A DNA stretch of 64,000 nucleotides from an uncultured Cellulophaga sp. (lineage in GTDB: Bacteria; Bacteroidota; Bacteroidia; Flavobacteriales; Flavobacteriaceae). Position 1 is the first letter of the stretch, and every line of letters begins with the position of its first letter. The stretch lies in contig CANLOV010000004.1 of NCBI GenBank assembly GCA_947492955.1, positions 124,001 through 188,000 on the forward strand, given 5' to 3'. Position numbers and translations under genes: made by a program. Of the stretch, positions 50,750 to 60,008 are shown in pieces. The notes below the pieces were generated by a model. That model was not told the DNA's origin. It ran no database searches and saw only the letters and a program-made list of their open reading frames with translations.

Positions 50750-51331
50750 TTATTGTATTTCTACATCAAACGAAATATCAATATCTGTATCTGTTCCTGC
50801 TGCAGTTCCAAAACCGTCACTATCGCTAACAGTAGGAGACTGGTGAAAAAGTTGAACACTAATATCACCAGTTGCTGCTGTTGCACCAGCTGTCCAAGTA
50901 GTTTTTACGCCTAACTTATTATTATCTGATCTAGCACTATCATCAGCAGCTCTAGCCATTGTAAATTCTAAACTAGTAGCGTAAACAAAAAAGTGAGCGT
51001 CTATAGATGCTTGGTTTGCTAAAATATCCTCATCAAGAAAATCTTCATCTTTGTTAAATAATTCAAGTACAGCATCATAAACTCCGCCAGTATTAAATTC
51101 TCCTACAATAGTCTTTTCATTTGCATCAATAACTTCATCTCCGTTGGCATCATCCCAAGTTAATACTACAGTATCCGCAGCATCATTTTGGTTGGTGAAA
51201 GTAAGTACTAGTTTTGTAATTGCTTCTTCATCTTCAACTGGATCAGTGTCTTTGTCATCATTATCCTTTGAGCAAGAAGCTAACATGGCAATAGAAATTA
51301 CTGCCATAGCATAAAATTTAATTGATTTCAT
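50750..51331 (-). CDS. lipoprotein of the TonB-receptor operon
   Basis: 193 residues from the ATG at 51331, giving a lipoprotein signal (AMAVISIAMLASCSKD); the ten residues upstream are not convincing. A soluble domain follows, rich in Asp, Thr and Ala, with no Cys after the lipobox (VVLTWDDANGDEVIDANEKTIVGEFN). Lipoproteins of this type, often automatically called type 1 periplasmic binding fold protein, accompany TonB-dependent receptors in flavobacteria (memory, not searched). It lies 46 bases after the receptor gene, so it is probably an accessory surface lipoprotein for the same substrate, likely a metal. Confidence 0.65.
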   Translation of the reverse strand: MKSIKFYAMAVISIAMLASCSKDNDDKDTDPVEDEEAITKLVLTFTNQNDAADTVVLTWDDANGDEVIDANEKTIVGEFNTGGVYDAVLELFNKDEDFLDEDILANQASIDAHFFVYATSLEFTMARAADDSARSDNNKLGVKTTWTAGATAATGDISVQLFHQSPTVSDSDGFGTAAGTDTDIDISFDVEIQ

Positions 51332-51377
51332 AGTTTTAAAATTTAAAGATTTAATTTTCATAGTATTGTATTTATAA

Positions 51378-53780
51378 TTAGTAATTCAACTGTAATTGTA
51401 GTCTAAAATTTCTGCCTATATCGTCGGCAAAAAATCGTAAACGGTTTAAATAATTTCTATAATTGGTGTTAAAAACATTATCCACACTAAACTGAATATT
51501 TAAACTAGCTTGTTTAAATACGGGGAGTGTTATTTCACTTTTAAAATGCATTAAATGATACCCGGCAGGTGGGCTAAGATCTACATAAATATCGTCCTCA
51601 TTGGCAATAGGTACTGTATAATTAAATTCGGTTGGAAATTCGTTCTGTTCTAATGTCCATTCCGATTGTATTGTGGCGTTAAAATTATGCCAGTTAGTAT
51701 TGGAATATGTAATACCGTTTAAAGTAGTAAAAGCAGGGATATCTATTAATGGTAAATTAGCTTTTGTATCGTATGCTTTTATAAAAGACGATTTATGGTT
51801 TGCTTTCCAATACGGTGTTATCTGATAATTAGCACTCATATCTACCCCAAAAAAATGTGCATCTGTTTGTATATATTCCCATATGGGAAAAGGTCCTCTT
51901 ATTAAGGGTACTATTCCTAATGGACTGGGAACTATATAAATAAAATCGTTTATTTTATTATAATAAGATTCTACCTGAAGATTAAGATTGGAGTTAGAGT
52001 AGCCATAAGTTCCAGAAATTCTATTAGAACGTTCGCTATCGATACGCAGATCTCCAACTTCTATTCTTGCAGCGGAGTGGTGTACTCCATCACTAAATAA
52101 CTCAGAAGCGTTTGGAGCTCTGCTAGACAGACTATAATTTCCGAGGATATAATTATTGTTATTAAAACTATACTTTATTCCTAAGGCTCCAGAGAAATTA
52201 TGAAATTGTAAATCCGGAATTGTACGTACTTGGTTTCTTAAAACTTCAATTACAAGATCAGGGAATAGAGCATCATATCCACGACCTTCCCAATCCGAAG
52301 TTCGGTAGAATTTTAAAGCATCTATTCTACTAAAATCGTATCGTAAACCAGCATCGGCTATTAGATTATCATTAATTTCCCATTCCGTGGTGGTATAAGC
52401 ACCAAAGTCGTATTTGTCGTAATCTGGTATTAAACGTCTTACTCCGGTATCTGGGTTGGCAAAATGGTTTTGATATCTTGCTAGTAAACCAAAGTTATAT
52501 TTACGTTCTAAATTATTATCTTTTTTTCCATTTACAGATAAAGTATGTGTTTGTAATTTTAAATCTATAGCAGGTATTCCACTTCTACCGCCTCGGCGTA
52601 TATCAAATTCGAATCGGTGATTGTTCTGGTAGTCGTATTGTACATCTACTTTACCAAAGTTTTTAAATCGTTTGTAATAAGAGGCTTTAGAAAGATGGTG
52701 TGTTACCTTTTGTTTTGGGTTGTTAATATCATAGCTAAAGTCATCTATAATAATTGGTCTTGGTGCATTAATAGAGGTTGCTAAATTTTTAATATTACCT
52801 ATATGCGCAGATCTTAAAATTCCAATTTCATTATTTAAATAGCTATAATAAATTTCGAATCCTGATTGAAATTTATTTTTTCCAAACCTAGCAGTTATAC
52901 CTTTAGTATCTAAACCTGTATTGGTAAGATTGTAATCTGGCGCTTTAAAATCGCCATTTTTCTTATAAGATCCTTGTAGTTGGGCAAACCAACCAGATTT
53001 ATAATTCTTATTTAAAGTAGAAGATACGTTGTAACCTTTTCCGTTAGTTTGTGCGCCCAAAATGCTTCGCCCATAAAGCGTATCTTTTCTAATAATTCTA
53101 TTTGGATTTATAATTACAACACCACCAATGGCATCGCCACCATAAGCTAAAGCACCAGACCCTTTTATAACAGAAATTTGATTGGCACTGTTAATATCAA
53201 TATTTGGAGCATGTTCTATTCCCCATTCTTGGTCTTGTAAGCGTACACCATTATTAAGTATTAATATTCTACTACTGTGCATGCCATTTATCATAGGCTT
53301 TACAATAGTATTTCCTGTATTAATAGATGATACTCCAGGAACTTCTTTTAGGGCATCTCCTAAGCTTAAATTAGAATAGCGCGCTAAAGTCTCGTACTTT
53401 AGAACAGTTTCTTGGCTTGTTTTAGTTTCTTTTTTTATAAAATTATCACTAACCAAAACTTCATCGAGCTCTTCTGCATGATGTTCTAAATCTATTTTAG
53501 AAAAAGTATCACCATTTATAGTAATAATTATTTGTTTGGTTTCGCAACCAATATGGGATACTTCTACAGTATAGGTGTTATCACATAAATCTTTAAATGT
53601 GAATTTTCCTTTTTCGTCTGCTATTGTTATCTTATTTGTACCAATAAGTTTTATGGTTGCATTTATCAAAGGTTTTTTATCATGAAAGTCTATAACTTCA
53701 CCAATAAAAATGTTTTTACAATTTTGACTGTAAATAAAACCAGAACATAGTACAAATAAAATTAGACAGATATTTTTCAT
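51378..53780 (-). CDS. TonB-dependent outer-membrane receptor, ZnuD-like
   Basis: 800 residues: signal peptide (ICLILFVLCSGFIYSQ), a carboxypeptidase-like regulatory domain (residues about 25-100), a plug domain (ALKEVPGVSSINTGNTIVKPMING; IEHAPNIDINSANQISVIKGSGALAYGGDAIGGVVIIN), and a 22-strand barrel ending in the aromatic LQLQLNY. The segment APNASELFSDGVHHSAARIEVGD resembles the ZnuD family of zinc and haem-type receptors. It imports a substrate across the outer membrane using TonB energy; a metal complex is the best guess from its small Cys/His-rich neighbour (inference). The middle gene of a three-gene operon. Confidence 0.88.
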   Translation of the reverse strand: MKNICLILFVLCSGFIYSQNCKNIFIGEVIDFHDKKPLINATIKLIGTNKITIADEKGKFTFKDLCDNTYTVEVSHIGCETKQIIITINGDTFSKIDLEHHAEELDEVLVSDNFIKKETKTSQETVLKYETLARYSNLSLGDALKEVPGVSSINTGNTIVKPMINGMHSSRILILNNGVRLQDQEWGIEHAPNIDINSANQISVIKGSGALAYGGDAIGGVVIINPNRIIRKDTLYGRSILGAQTNGKGYNVSSTLNKNYKSGWFAQLQGSYKKNGDFKAPDYNLTNTGLDTKGITARFGKNKFQSGFEIYYSYLNNEIGILRSAHIGNIKNLATSINAPRPIIIDDFSYDINNPKQKVTHHLSKASYYKRFKNFGKVDVQYDYQNNHRFEFDIRRGGRSGIPAIDLKLQTHTLSVNGKKDNNLERKYNFGLLARYQNHFANPDTGVRRLIPDYDKYDFGAYTTTEWEINDNLIADAGLRYDFSRIDALKFYRTSDWEGRGYDALFPDLVIEVLRNQVRTIPDLQFHNFSGALGIKYSFNNNNYILGNYSLSSRAPNASELFSDGVHHSAARIEVGDLRIDSERSNRISGTYGYSNSNLNLQVESYYNKINDFIYIVPSPLGIVPLIRGPFPIWEYIQTDAHFFGVDMSANYQITPYWKANHKSSFIKAYDTKANLPLIDIPAFTTLNGITYSNTNWHNFNATIQSEWTLEQNEFPTEFNYTVPIANEDDIYVDLSPPAGYHLMHFKSEITLPVFKQASLNIQFSVDNVFNTNYRNYLNRLRFFADDIGRNFRLQLQLNY

Positions 53781-53829
53781 AATATTAAATATCTAGATTG
53801 CTAATTTATTTCCTAATTTTTACGAGGTA

Positions 53830-54174
53830 CTATAATAGGGTAGGTGGTGCTTTGTTTCTATTTTTATTTAAATAGAGTGTTTTGTGTAGTAAGTTGCTAT
53901 AACTTAACACTTCTTTTTGTGTAGGTTGTTTTGTAATAGTAGCGATTTCATAAGAAAACTCTAAGCTATTGTTGTAGTCTAAATTATTAAGATTAAAAGC
54001 TAGTAAACAAATATCACAAGGCGTGCTTTCTTCATTCTCATTGCCATTTTCATAATTTTGGCAATCACTTGTTTCGTGCTCATGAAAATAAACATGCAGG
54101 TTAGTAACATTACTGCATAGTAATACTACTAAAAAAAATAAGGATGATATTTTAACGAATAAGCTTTTCATCAT
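53830..54174 (-). CDS. small exported Cys/His-rich protein upstream of the TonB receptor
   Basis: About 114 residues from the ATG at 54174 (a second ATG three bases later is equally possible). An N-terminal hydrophobic signal (LFVKISSLFFLVVLLCS) is followed by HVYFHEHETSDCQNYENGNE and a CDICLLAFN motif, which together form a likely metal-binding cluster of His and Cys. The rest is unremarkable. It lies 49 bases before the receptor gene, so it is probably part of a zinc or copper uptake unit, as a periplasmic or surface metal chaperone (inference). Confidence 0.6.
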   Translation of the reverse strand: MMKSLFVKISSLFFLVVLLCSNVTNLHVYFHEHETSDCQNYENGNENEESTPCDICLLAFNLNNLDYNNSLEFSYEIATITKQPTQKEVLSYSNLLHKTLYLNKNRNKAPPTLL

Positions 54175-54183
54175 TAATAAAAA

Positions 54184-54191
54184 CAAAGATA
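54184..54191 (-). promoter_or_regulatory. possible -7 promoter box of the TonB operon
   Basis: On the minus strand the box reads TATCTTTG, a match to TAnnTTTG, 9 bases before the ATG at 54174. An imperfect TGCA dyad lies just upstream. The -33 box has no proper spacing, so tentative. Confidence 0.35.
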
Positions 54192-54297
54192 TACTATATG
54201 CAATTAATGCATGCTACAAAAAATATTTTTTTAATATCGAGAATAATAGGGTCTTATAAATATTAAAATAGCGGTTTATATGTTAAAACCTAGTGTA

Positions 54298-54600
54298 TTA
54301 TTTAAATAAAAAACCTAAACCAAATCTGCTTAACATCTTCTTTTCAAAATTCCAGAAAAATTTAAACTGACCAAATAACCAGCCAACTATAGGGAGTGTA
54401 ATTTGATATATAGGAAATATTAAAAGAAAGCGTAAAGGATAATAAATCCATGGGCTAGTAGTTTCTAAAGATAAACCAAAAAATGTAGCAATTGGTTTAG
54501 CTATTATAGCTGCAAATGAACCATTAATTGAAAAAACAATAAAAATTATAATTACTGTAAAATTTGAGTCTATGCCCCAACGTTTTTTTAATTTTTCCAT
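54298..54600 (-). CDS. DUF6787-type small membrane protein
   Basis: 100 residues, mostly two hydrophobic segments (FTVIIIFIVFSINGSFAAIIA; YYPLRFLLIFPIYQITLPIVGWLFGQF) with a short WGIDSNF N terminus and a basic C terminus. The layout matches the small flavobacterial family DUF6787, sometimes mislabelled prolipoprotein diacylglyceryl transferase. Function unknown. It follows the DUF6146 gene by 30 bases on the same strand. Confidence 0.7.
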   Translation of the reverse strand: MEKLKKRWGIDSNFTVIIIFIVFSINGSFAAIIAKPIATFFGLSLETTSPWIYYPLRFLLIFPIYQITLPIVGWLFGQFKFFWNFEKKMLSRFGLGFLFK

Positions 54601-54630
54601 AATACAATTAAATCGCTTGCAAAGATACTA

Positions 54631-55089
54631 TTAAATTCTAGGAATAAACCCCCCAAGACGTTGATTGTATCTTCTTTGAAAATAAATAAAATAGTTATAT
54701 AATTTATAGTTTACCTCGTATCCGTAATCTATAAAAGGAGAATAGTCTATCTGTAATTCGTAAAGATTAGTGTTAAAGCGTTGCGGTTGTAATACACGTT
54801 GGTTCCATTCGGTAACCCAAATTCTATTTCTTGTTTCTAAAAAAGATTGCGAGTAGAAACCTTCTGGCCTGGCAATGCTTAAAAGCCATGTGTTAAAACC
54901 AGGTTCAATAATAATAATTTCATATTCTGTTTTATCACTAACAATTACGGTAGTATCGTTTACTTGGGTATTAAAAATTTCTTTTTCATTATTAGCTATA
55001 GTAATAGGCTCCTTAGCAGTTTTACAACTATTTAAAGCAATAAAAAGGCTAATAAAAAGAAAACCAAGTGTATATAGGTACTTTTTCAT
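54631..55089 (-). CDS. DUF6146 family lipoprotein
   Basis: 152 residues with a lipoprotein signal (FLFISLFIALNSCKT). The mature domain holds IIEPGFNTWLLSIARPEGFYSQSFLETRNRIWVTEWNQR and a C-terminal YELQIDYSPFIDYGYEVNYKLYNYFIYFQ, the pattern of DUF6146 in Bacteroidota. Function unknown. Probably anchored to a membrane. It is cotranscribed with the DUF6787 gene. Confidence 0.75.
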   Translation of the reverse strand: MKKYLYTLGFLFISLFIALNSCKTAKEPITIANNEKEIFNTQVNDTTVIVSDKTEYEIIIIEPGFNTWLLSIARPEGFYSQSFLETRNRIWVTEWNQRVLQPQRFNTNLYELQIDYSPFIDYGYEVNYKLYNYFIYFQRRYNQRLGGFIPRI

Positions 55090-55394
55090 AGTACTATAAA
55101 GATACTTTTTTTATAAATATGCCCCTTATGTTTAACTTTTTATTTTTTGTTGTTGATGCTTTTTTAAATGAATTTATGCGTTCTATAGGAATAAAACTTA
55201 ATGTTTAAATTTCATAATTTGCTTATTATCAGAGGTATTTTTTATGGATTAGATATAATACAGCAGAGCTAAGAAAAGTATTGTAAAATATGCCTATAAT
55301 TTATTGTTATAAGGTATTAATATATCATATTTGTACTTGATTTTATAATCAATTTTATAATTGAATTAGTATTAATTTTTTGCATATAATTAAG
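55090..55394. other. 305-base divergent intergenic region
   Basis: Very AT-rich, no gene-like frame. A near-match to the -7 box (CATATTTG) at about 55327-55334 is the only candidate promoter feature for the NADH dehydrogenase gene. Confidence 0.45.
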
Positions 55395-56702
55395 ATGGAT
55401 TTAACCTTGAATATTCCTGAAACTAGTAAGCCAAGAATTGTAATTATTGGAGGCGGTTTTGGAGGCGTTTCCATAGCAAAGGAATTAGTAACTCGTAAAG
55501 ATTTTCAGATAGTACTTTTAGATAGGCAGAACTATCATACATTTCAACCTTTATTATATCAGGTATCTACTTCATCATTAGAGCCAGAATCTATAGCTTA
55601 TCCGTTACGTAAAATTGTAAAAAAAGGAAAAAATACTTTTTTTAGAATGGCAGAAGTATTAGAAGTTAATACCTCTAGAAGAGAAATTATAACTACAATA
55701 GGTAGCATTCAATACGATTATTTGGTAATAGCTACAGGAGCGCGCACCAATTTTTTTGGAAACAAAACTATAGAACGCAATGCTATGCGTATGAAAAGTG
55801 TACCACAAGCACTTAAATTACGTAGTTTAATGCTAGAAAATTTAGAACAAGCAGTAATTACACCAGATAAGGCGTTGCGAAGAGAGCTTTTAAATTTTGT
55901 AATTGTAGGAGCAGGACCAACAGGAGTAGAGCTTGCAGGAGGTATTGCAGAACTTAGAGCTAATGTTTTGCCAAGAGATTATCCTGATATGGATTTTTCT
56001 GAAATGGAAATACATATTATAGAAAGTGCCGATAGAATATTACCCCCTATGAGTCCTGAAGCAAGTAAAAACGCAGAGAAATTTTTAAAAAAACTAGGTG
56101 TAAAGCTTCATTTAAAAACAATGGTTACAAACTATGAAAACCATTTAGTAACTACAAATACTGGTTTAGAACTAAAAGCAGCTACATTTGTGTGGTCTGC
56201 TGGGGTAACAGGCGCACCTATAGCAGGTATAAACGGAGAGTCTTTAATAGAAAGGGCTAATAGGTATAAAGTTAATGAATTTAACCAGGTGGTAGGTTTT
56301 AATAATGTGTTTGCTATTGGCGATATAGCTTTAATGCAGACTAAAGATTATGAAAGAGGGCACCCTATGGTTGCACAACCAGCTATACAACAAGGCAAAC
56401 ATTTAGCTAAAAATTTGTTAGCCATACACCAGGGTAAAAAAATGAAACCTTTTAAGTATTTTGATAAAGGATCTATGGCTACTATTGGGCGTAATAAAGC
56501 GGTGGTAGATATGGATAAACTACGTTTTGGAGGCTTTTTTGCATGGTTTATATGGATGTTTATTCATTTAGTTTTCTTAGTAGGATTTAGAAACAAAATA
56601 ATAACCTTGTTTAATTGGGTATACAATTATATTAATTTTGATAAAGCTTCTAGGCTTATTATAACACCTTTTAAAGCAAAAGAGGATACAAATGTGGTAT
56701 AA
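55395..56702 (+). CDS. ndh: type II NADH dehydrogenase / FAD-dependent oxidoreductase
   Basis: 435 residues from the ATG at 55395; a TTG five codons earlier is not needed. The FAD-binding dinucleotide fold is IVIIGGGFGGVSIAKEL, the NAD-binding one is VIVGAGPTGVELAGGI, and the family segment VFAIGDIA is present near the C terminus, together with a C-terminal amphipathic region and a membrane-associating helix (FFAWFIWMFIHLVFLVGF). Ndh-2 oxidises NADH and reduces quinone without pumping protons. Peripheral to the inner membrane. Alone on its strand. Confidence 0.9.
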   Translation: MDLTLNIPETSKPRIVIIGGGFGGVSIAKELVTRKDFQIVLLDRQNYHTFQPLLYQVSTSSLEPESIAYPLRKIVKKGKNTFFRMAEVLEVNTSRREIITTIGSIQYDYLVIATGARTNFFGNKTIERNAMRMKSVPQALKLRSLMLENLEQAVITPDKALRRELLNFVIVGAGPTGVELAGGIAELRANVLPRDYPDMDFSEMEIHIIESADRILPPMSPEASKNAEKFLKKLGVKLHLKTMVTNYENHLVTTNTGLELKAATFVWSAGVTGAPIAGINGESLIERANRYKVNEFNQVVGFNNVFAIGDIALMQTKDYERGHPMVAQPAIQQGKHLAKNLLAIHQGKKMKPFKYFDKGSMATIGRNKAVVDMDKLRFGGFFAWFIWMFIHLVFLVGFRNKIITLFNWVYNYINFDKASRLIITPFKAKEDTNVV

Positions 56703-56719
56703 AAGAGAATAGTTAATGT

Positions 56720-57418
56720 TTAGAGATTTGTTTTTCCATTCTCATTTTTATCCCATTCACTTTCAAATTGAGATTTATTAATGTAACCATAGAATTCATT
56801 TGAATAATTTTGACCCATTTTAATTCTAATTTTAGTTTTAAAGTTTCCTTTATATTTTAAAATAGAACTTATAGCCATTTCTTTAGGAGCGAGAATTATT
56901 GAAACCATACCAGTACCACAAAACGGAATAGAGTATTTTTGAATTGGTTCCCATTGTTTTGTTTGAGTCTGGGCTTCCAGTATATAATAAATTCTTCCAT
57001 GTGAGCCAATAGATATTGTGTCTGTAGACTTATTGTAAATAGCTACAGGGAAAGATTTAAGTTTTTTTTTGTTGATGATAATTTGATTTGTGTCAACTTT
57101 TATTCCTAGTTGTATAGAATCAGTTAAAATATTTTTATACATAGAAAAGTGTACAAAATGTTTATTATCTAATTCTAATTTTTCTTCTTTATTAATAATA
57201 ACAGAGTCAACTAATTTTCCAATATATTTTGGGATGTTATCTGCATAACTTAACCAAATTTCAGAAGCTAATTTTGTGTTTTCAGAATCTTTATAGTTAA
57301 TGATTTTAGGAAAGTTTAGTTTTTCAAAATTTATTTCAGCTTTATTTTTTGTATTACTACAACTAAAAACAAAACAAAAGAATATAAAAATTAATAGGTT
57401 CTTGAGAAGTTTAGTCAT
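56720..57418 (-). CDS. hypothetical lipoprotein
   Basis: 232 residues from the ATG at 57418, chosen because it gives a lipoprotein signal (NLLIFIFFCFVFSCSN); a longer frame starts at 57478 and would overlap the upstream gene. The soluble part has no recognised motif and is rich in Lys, Ile and Asn. It contains a C-G-T-G-M segment (YSIPFCGTGMVSIILAPKEM) that might be a conserved turn. Function unknown; probably an operon with the next gene upstream. Confidence 0.6.
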   Translation of the reverse strand: MTKLLKNLLIFIFFCFVFSCSNTKNKAEINFEKLNFPKIINYKDSENTKLASEIWLSYADNIPKYIGKLVDSVIINKEEKLELDNKHFVHFSMYKNILTDSIQLGIKVDTNQIIINKKKLKSFPVAIYNKSTDTISIGSHGRIYYILEAQTQTKQWEPIQKYSIPFCGTGMVSIILAPKEMAISSILKYKGNFKTKIRIKMGQNYSNEFYGYINKSQFESEWDKNENGKTNL

Positions 57419-57464
57419 ATTAACGTGTTGTCTATTTTTATGATTGAGAATGAGATGATTTTTT

Positions 57465-58241
57465 TTAGAAGAATTCAATAGTATCTACGAGATTTAATAA
57501 AAAATCTTTTTCTTCATCAGAATTATAAAATAAATCAATATTTAAGGCAAAACCGTTTATTTCTGTAATATAAGATATAAACGGAGTATTGTTGTGATAT
57601 ATACCAGGTAGCCAGTCTCTTTGTGTTCCTGAATATGCTTTAAACGGTATTCCTGAAATTATTTTTGTTGGTTGTTGATAGTTTGAGTTCATATTAGAAA
57701 ACATACCCAAGTACTTATTTAAACTACCTTTAAAATCATCATCATCTAGGTTTTGTACATTAATATGAAGCTGATAATTTTGTTTAGTAGTATTAAAAGA
57801 ACCAATATTTTTTATGTGTTCGCTAACAATAGAATCTTTACCTTCTCTCATAAGTAAAATAATATCATTAGGGGTAATTTTTATGATCTCTTTTTCTATA
57901 AGTAATAAAGAAGTAGCACCTATAATTGCCGGAGTTTGTAGCGTAAGTGGTACAGTATCATAACTTGTTAGGCTTTTGGGAACAAGATTATATGTTTTAT
58001 AACTTCCAACATGTTGTTTCGGAATTGGAATCTTAAATTTAAAAAAAGTATTGCAGTAGATACTGTCAGTAATAGTTCCATAATCAAAATATTCAGGAAT
58101 ATTGTTTTGTTCGTTTACTTTTGGGGTAGTAGTAGAGCTGCTGTATTTACTATATAAAATATAAACGATACTAATTAAAAAAAGAACAATTAGTGTTTTT
58201 GTAATATCGTTTCTTTTTTTATCAGTAGTATTTATATCCAT
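57465..58241 (-). CDS. hypothetical membrane-anchored protein
   Basis: 258 residues from the ATG at 58241; the eleven residues before it are unlikely. One N-terminal membrane helix (ITKTLIVLFLISIVYILYSKY) anchors a soluble domain (FKFKIPIPKQHVGSYKTYNLVPK; GIPFKAYSGTQRDWLPGIYHNNTPFISYITEINGFALNIDLF). No family recognised. It lies upstream of the lipoprotein gene on the same strand. Confidence 0.6.
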   Translation of the reverse strand: MDINTTDKKRNDITKTLIVLFLISIVYILYSKYSSSTTTPKVNEQNNIPEYFDYGTITDSIYCNTFFKFKIPIPKQHVGSYKTYNLVPKSLTSYDTVPLTLQTPAIIGATSLLLIEKEIIKITPNDIILLMREGKDSIVSEHIKNIGSFNTTKQNYQLHINVQNLDDDDFKGSLNKYLGMFSNMNSNYQQPTKIISGIPFKAYSGTQRDWLPGIYHNNTPFISYITEINGFALNIDLFYNSDEEKDFLLNLVDTIEFF

Positions 58242-58272
58242 AGAATACTTTTTGTTCTCTGTATTAAGATAC

Positions 58273-58300
58273 AAAAAAAGCCGAACATATGTTCGGCTTT
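58273..58300 (-). terminator. terminator of the DUF937 gene
   Basis: Perfect stem AAAGCCGAAC (58277-58286) with GTTCGGCTTT (58291-58300), loop ATAT; T run on the minus strand. Confidence 0.8.
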
Positions 58301-58328
58301 CGTATTCTTTATAAAAGTGTTTAGAAAT

Positions 58329-58970
58329 TTATTTTCCAAAAAGGCCACCTAATAGACCACCTAAACCTCCTTGACTGCTTTTTCCGCCTCCAAGAACCAT
58401 TCCTGCAACATCGTCTAAAATACTACCATCACCATCAGAATCTAAGAAAGACTCTATTAGAGATTGTTGTTGACCGCCACCAGCATTTCCGCCTAACAGA
58501 CCACCTAGTAAATCTCCAATTCCGTTAGCATCGCTTACATTATTTTGTTGGGTTTGTTTTCCTAAGAAGCCCATTAAAATAGGAGCTGCAACTTTTAATA
58601 TACTTCCTACAGAACCAGCATCTATTCCAGATTTTTGACTTAATGCGTTCTCTACCTGTGGTTGTTTACTACCTAAGATATGCCCTAAGATACCAGCACC
58701 ATCATCCATAACAGATTGGTCTACACCGCCACCAAAAAGGCCTCCTAAATTATCCAAAACACTACCATTGTGTTTGTTAGATAGTGCATTTAATAAACCT
58801 TGAGCTCCTTCTGGTGTAGAAGCATTTCTTTTCATAGCACCCATTAATACAGGTAAAGCCATTGTTAATACACTACTAGTTTTATCTGAAGATTGTCCTG
58901 TTTGTTGTGCTACACCGCTAATTAGCTGTTGCCCAATAGGACCACTTATTAAGTCTAAAATTCCTGACAT
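58329..58970 (-). CDS. DUF937 domain protein
   Basis: 213 residues, Gly/Gln/Asn/Leu-rich, with several short repeats of LGGLLGG type (GLGGLLGGLFGK at the end) and the DUF937 core (ISGVAQQTGQSSDKTSSVLTMALPVLMGAMKRN; ILGSKQPQVENALSQKSGIDAGSVGSILKVAAPILMGFLGKQ). Function unknown; cytoplasmic or weakly surface-associated. Last gene of the minus-strand series after serA, ending at a clear terminator. Confidence 0.85.
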   Translation of the reverse strand: MSGILDLISGPIGQQLISGVAQQTGQSSDKTSSVLTMALPVLMGAMKRNASTPEGAQGLLNALSNKHNGSVLDNLGGLFGGGVDQSVMDDGAGILGHILGSKQPQVENALSQKSGIDAGSVGSILKVAAPILMGFLGKQTQQNNVSDANGIGDLLGGLLGGNAGGGQQQSLIESFLDSDGDGSILDDVAGMVLGGGKSSQGGLGGLLGGLFGK

Positions 58971-59032
58971 TTTTAATTTTTTTAATAATGGTTAATATTA
59001 TTTTCTAAAGCTACAAAAAAAAGTAGTTTTTA

Positions 59033-59983
59033 TTATTTTAATATAGAAATAATTTGCTCTGCTAATTCTAAGCCTATTTTTTCTTGTGTTTCAACGGTAG
59101 AACTCCCAATATGAGGGCTTAAAGAAATATCTGGATGCATAAGAATACGTATTTCTGGGGTAGGTTCAGATTCGAACACATCTAAGCCCGCAAAAGCAAC
59201 TTTGCCAGATTCTAATGCTGCAACTAAAGCAACCTCATCCATAACACCACCTCTAGCAGTATTAATAAGACCCACACCATCTTTCATAATTTCAAAATCT
59301 TTTTTAGCTATAAAGTATTGTTTTTGAGTAGGAATATGTAATGATATAAAGTCAGCATTCTTTAAAACTTCTTCTTTAGAGGAGCTTTCTATATGAAATG
59401 ATACTGATTGACCATCGAAAAACGAAAGCTCTACTGTTTTTTTTGCTACAGCATTATCATGGTATAAAACTTTCATGCCCATAGCAATTGCAATTTTTGC
59501 TGTTGCAGTACCTATTTTACCAAATCCAATAATTCCTAATGTTTTTCCTTGTACTTCGGAACCATTAGCATATCCTTTTTTAAAGGCTTTAAATTTACTA
59601 TCGCCTTCTAAAGGCATATTACGGTTTGCATCGTGTAAGTAACGTGCTCCGCCTAATAAGTGAGCAAAAGCAAGCTCTGCTACTGCATTTGATGATGCCG
59701 TAGGGGTATTTATAACAGTAATACCTTTTTCCTTAGCATAAGCTACATCTATATTATCTAAACCAACTCCGCCGCGCCCAATAAGCTTTAGCGTTGGGCA
59801 TTGATCTATAATATCTTTTTTTACTTGCGTAGCGCTACGCACTAAAAGAGCTGTTATTTTATGTGTGTTTATATAGTTTGCAAGTTGTTCTTGAGCTACA
59901 TTGGTTGTTAAAACACCAAAGCCAGCATTTTTTAATACTGCTATTCCGTTTTGTGATAATCCGTCGTTTGCTAGTATGTTCAT
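59033..59983 (-). CDS. serA: D-3-phosphoglycerate dehydrogenase, short form
   Basis: 316 residues, a D-2-hydroxyacid dehydrogenase of the short SerA type (no C-terminal ACT domain). NAD-binding motif GIIGFGKIGTATAK; catalytic residues in NTARGGVMDE (Arg), then a Glu in FESEPTPE and the His in LSPHIGSSTVET. It makes 3-phosphohydroxypyruvate, the first step of serine synthesis. The next enzyme, SerC, is coded upstream in the same unit, supporting the assignment. Confidence 0.9.
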   Translation of the reverse strand: MNILANDGLSQNGIAVLKNAGFGVLTTNVAQEQLANYINTHKITALLVRSATQVKKDIIDQCPTLKLIGRGGVGLDNIDVAYAKEKGITVINTPTASSNAVAELAFAHLLGGARYLHDANRNMPLEGDSKFKAFKKGYANGSEVQGKTLGIIGFGKIGTATAKIAIAMGMKVLYHDNAVAKKTVELSFFDGQSVSFHIESSSKEEVLKNADFISLHIPTQKQYFIAKKDFEIMKDGVGLINTARGGVMDEVALVAALESGKVAFAGLDVFESEPTPEIRILMHPDISLSPHIGSSTVETQEKIGLELAEQIISILK

Positions 59984-60008
59984 ACTTTAAAGTTTTAAGT
60001 GCTAGGTT

